This document shows positions 61,790-64,000 of a stretch of 64,000 nucleotides of DNA, in pieces. Each line of letters opens with the position of its first letter. Position 1 is the first letter of the stretch. The DNA is taken from the NCBI GenBank assembly GCA_003254925.1, contig QANZ01037276.1:85610-149609 (forward strand), read 5' to 3'. A program made the translations under genes and the position numbers. The notes beneath the pieces are model-generated. The model saw nothing but the letters and a program-made list of their open reading frames with translations. It had not been told where the DNA came from and did no database searches. This DNA is from Chamaecrista fasciculata. Its lineage: Eukaryota; Streptophyta; Magnoliopsida; Fabales; Fabaceae.

Positions 61790-63611
61790 TGCCTAAGCAT
61801 CAGCGGGGGGATCCTCAGCAACCATACCCTCGCCGGTAGGGGCGTTCTCATCTGCAGCATCCACAACGTCATCTGCGGCGTTGTCACCAGTGGCAGCCAA
61901 ACCTGCAGCAGGTCCCTCATCGCCATGGCCAAGGGTGGAAGCGCCTACAACTCCTTGACTTTCTTCACCCGGAAGGGGAACTATTTCATTCGGGAACCAA
62001 GGAAAGTCTTCGTCACCACCAGACTCGTACCCCGTCAATGCATAATTTTCAAGCATCCTTGAAATCTTCAATGCCGGGTCGGCGTCAAAGGGATCTCGGA
62101 TGAGTCTGCCCTCCACTATCTTGTTCGGGCAGATCCCTGTGGTGTCCAGATTGGGATTGCGCAACCTCAGTTGCTGGATGACGTTCTTAAAGCCTATGTA
62201 GTTGTAGTGAGAACCCCTCCACTTGACCTGCCTCAAGGCTAACTCCCTAAAGGCTGCGTAGGCATCCTTGGTATTTTGTAACTCGGTTTCTAAACCAACC
62301 ACTCTATCGTTGAGCTGGTTAATAACGCCAGTGACATCCTCCAGTTGTTGGCCCCTCCGCTCGAACCCAGTTCTGAGGGAATCCTAGGAAGCCTTCGTCA
62401 GGTTTAGCTCATCCCCCAACTCCTCAACAGTACGACGTAATTTCTTGGCGTCCTCGCGGGCAACATCTCTCTCAGAAATAAGATCTTTCCTAGAGATGCT
62501 GTTGGCCAACACACGCAGCCCAGTGGCCAACAAAAATTGGGTGGTCTCCTCGGCAGGGTCCCGAGTGTTTTCCGTAGACGCCCTAGCCAGATCATCTCGC
62601 TTCACCACCGCTGCTTCTGAAAGGCAGCTGGAGAGAACCTCCAGAGCATTGAAATCTCCAGCCTCCAGAGCTGCAGGGATTAAAGGGACTTCAACAGTGG
62701 GGCGCGCACGCTTCCGCAACGCCGCTCTCCCATCCTTGGTTGCAGCAGCAGCAGTTTCCTTCTCTCTGCCGATGGGATTGGTAGGAGGACTTGGAGCCGC
62801 AGTAGGCTCACGAATTGTAAGACTCCCTGGCTTCCTGGGAGCAGGGGCAGATTGCTTCTTTGAGGTGGCCACCACCTTCTCTTTCCCTTTGTTCCCGCGA
62901 GGACATTTGGTTCCAATGACATCAGCCAAGGAAGCCTCCATCACTGAAACAAGCAAAGCAAATGTTTAGAAACTGTCACAAGGAAAGGAAGTATCATGCA
63001 AAAATGAAGAGAAACATACGACGCTTAGGGTCAAAAAGGTCAGTGGTGATCAACCGCAACGCTGCTAGGCGTTCGTCAACGGTTAGGTCCCTCCAGTTGC
63101 ACTCAAAGAGCCCAAGGCGAGGCCTCCTCCAAGATAGGGGGAACATGGCGCACTCATCTGACGCGCGAACCCAAAAAGGCCGTTCAGACCCTGATTCCTT
63201 AATAAAGACAAATTTGTACTGTCATTCCTTGGGGTTGCTGACAGCGTGTTTCAGAACCTGGGGGCGCCCTGGGCGTCTGTAATAGGGGATGAAGCAATTG
63301 TCCACCCAGCATGGATAGAAGAAGTACAGGAACAGTCGCGCGGTTGCGACAACGCCATCCCTTTTGCATTTGGCGACAAAGCCCAGAAGGATGCGCCATC
63401 CGTTGGCACTAACTTGAATAGGAGAAATGTTCATGATGGCCAGAAGGTCCACGATCGCAGGATTGAAGGGCATCTCAATATCACAACCTTTCAGGGCATG
63501 CTCACAAATTAGAAAGCCCCTTCCATCAGTGTAGAACATATCTGGCGCTGTCTCCAAATGACTTAGCACGGAGATCTCGCACCCAGAAAATTGACGACGG
63601 GGTAAGGATTG
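61790..63611 (-). pseudogene. Antisense ORF of the Tat element, with intron (broken)
   Basis: Downstream of pol, on the opposite strand, is a second gene. From the right: DMFYTDGRGFLICEHALKGC, IVDLLAIMNISPIQVSANGW, FFYPCWVDNCFIPYY, then a TGA at 63219-63221 where Trp fits (NPKE-W-QYKFVF), FWVRASDECAMFPLSWRRPR and DLFDPKR; an apparent intron of about 72 bp (CGTC/GTATGT ... TTTCAG/TGATGG, about 62943-63018); then MEASLADVIGTKCPRGNKGK, a Pro/Ala-rich linker and a coiled coil; a TAG at about 62382; then a tail ending PPADA. This resembles the putative gypsy-type transposon domain found antisense in Grande/Retand-like Tat elements. Its 5' end is cut by the LTR at 63612. Confidence 0.72.
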
Positions 63612-64000
63612 TTGGGAAATCACAGAGGGAGCGCAGCGGAAGGGAAAATAAAAATTTTTCCAGGGACTAAAACGTAATAAAAAAAACAAACTCTGTGATT
63701 CCTTCCAGGATCCACTAACTATGTTTATACCAGTTTTAGGAAAGATGTTTACCTAGTTTTGATCGATGACTTGTTGAATTCGCGAATTTGAGAAGTCCAC
63801 AGTGTGTCCTTCCTCTACCAGTAATCCACACGAGCAGTTTGGCAGATGCCTAGGTGCTAGCCTCCTTCACTTCTTCCTAAGTGAAAACGGGAACTATATC
63901 TATGGTTCTTGAATAATCAAGAAGTGTTCTTGATTATCAAGATTGTATGGGATTGGCGATTTTTCACTCTCTATAGATGCACTAGGCGAATTCTTAGTCT
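63612..64000 (-). mobile_element. Partial LTR, reverse orientation, related to the solo LTR
   Basis: Starts TGTTGGGAAATCACAG and matches, with divergence, the reverse complement of the right end of the 56881-58990 solo LTR: both contain CAGTAATCCACACGA(A/G)CAG and AGGTGCTAGCCT(C/T)C blocks and a GCAGCGGAAG block near the edge. It interrupts the Tat antisense ORF and continues past the window end, so whether a full element follows is unknown. Confidence 0.75.

Noticed and set aside
61793-62956. Antisense ORFs as a host gene
   Set aside because: Position directly after a Tat pol and resemblance to antisense ORFs of Tat elements make them part of the transposon.

Overview
The window is nuclear DNA of a eudicot plant. 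Genes are intron-rich with GT-AG junctions, the protein families are plant-specific (group I WRKY, DYW-class PPR, FAR1-related, MBS, PFA-DSP, PML/GDT1-like), and long AT-rich spacers are filled with plant transposons. The species cannot be told from the sequence. Three runs of N (9375-9831, 31333-31474, 46833-47255) and two single Ns (6634, 30559) show it is a scaffold with unresolved repeats.

Conserved gene backbone, left to right: the 5' end of a ZFN-type CCCH zinc-finger gene (minus, leaving the window at base 1); a Golgi-type GDT1-like/PML3 cation transporter (plus, nine exons, 10042-14194); a PFA-DSP phosphatase (plus, 28626-30113); MBS1 (plus, 33214-33528); a group I WRKY factor (minus, 35727-38752); seipin (minus, 40241-41483); a DYW-type PPR protein (minus, 42609-44642); an RraA-like protein (minus, 45472-45972); and isopentenyl-diphosphate isomerase (minus, 47976-50883). 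The run ZFN, DSP, MBS, seipin, RraA, IDI matches, from memory, the order of the duplicated Arabidopsis segments around At5g16440-16540 and At3g02770-02830, so this looks like an old collinear block that has been expanded by insertions.

Between the genes: 2.8-9.4 kb holds fold-back repeats, including a Mutator-like element (3740-4763) with almost identical 332-bp arms, a 9-bp target duplication and a captured AAA-ATPase fragment. Next come a 0.5-kb direct duplication and an LTR-like stretch with a 53-bp hairpin. At 16.4-17.5 kb lie pieces of an amino-acid transporter and a Raf-like kinase. A young, apparently intact chromodomain Ty3/gypsy element occupies 17906-23412. A FAR1-related gene broken by one frameshift and one stop lies at 23937-26205. 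Degenerate telomere-like repeats lie upstream of MBS1, and a 76-bp tandem array borders a gap at 47256.

The last 13 kb is a nest of transposons. A second fold-back element carrying a captured GATL (GT8 glycosyltransferase) fragment (51332-52563) is followed by a decayed Tat-lineage Ty3/gypsy element (LTR at 52627, gag-pol to 61254, antisense ORF 61790-63611). Its pol is interrupted by an intron-like stretch that itself contains a 2.1-kb solo LTR, and its antisense ORF is cut by a related LTR in the opposite orientation that runs off the window end.

No bacterial-style system is present. The most unusual items are the two gene-capturing fold-back elements (predicted hairpin RNA sources against AAA-ATPase and GATL genes), the intron-like segment inside the Tat pol, the spliced antisense ORF, and a frame-breaking exon in the WRKY gene.
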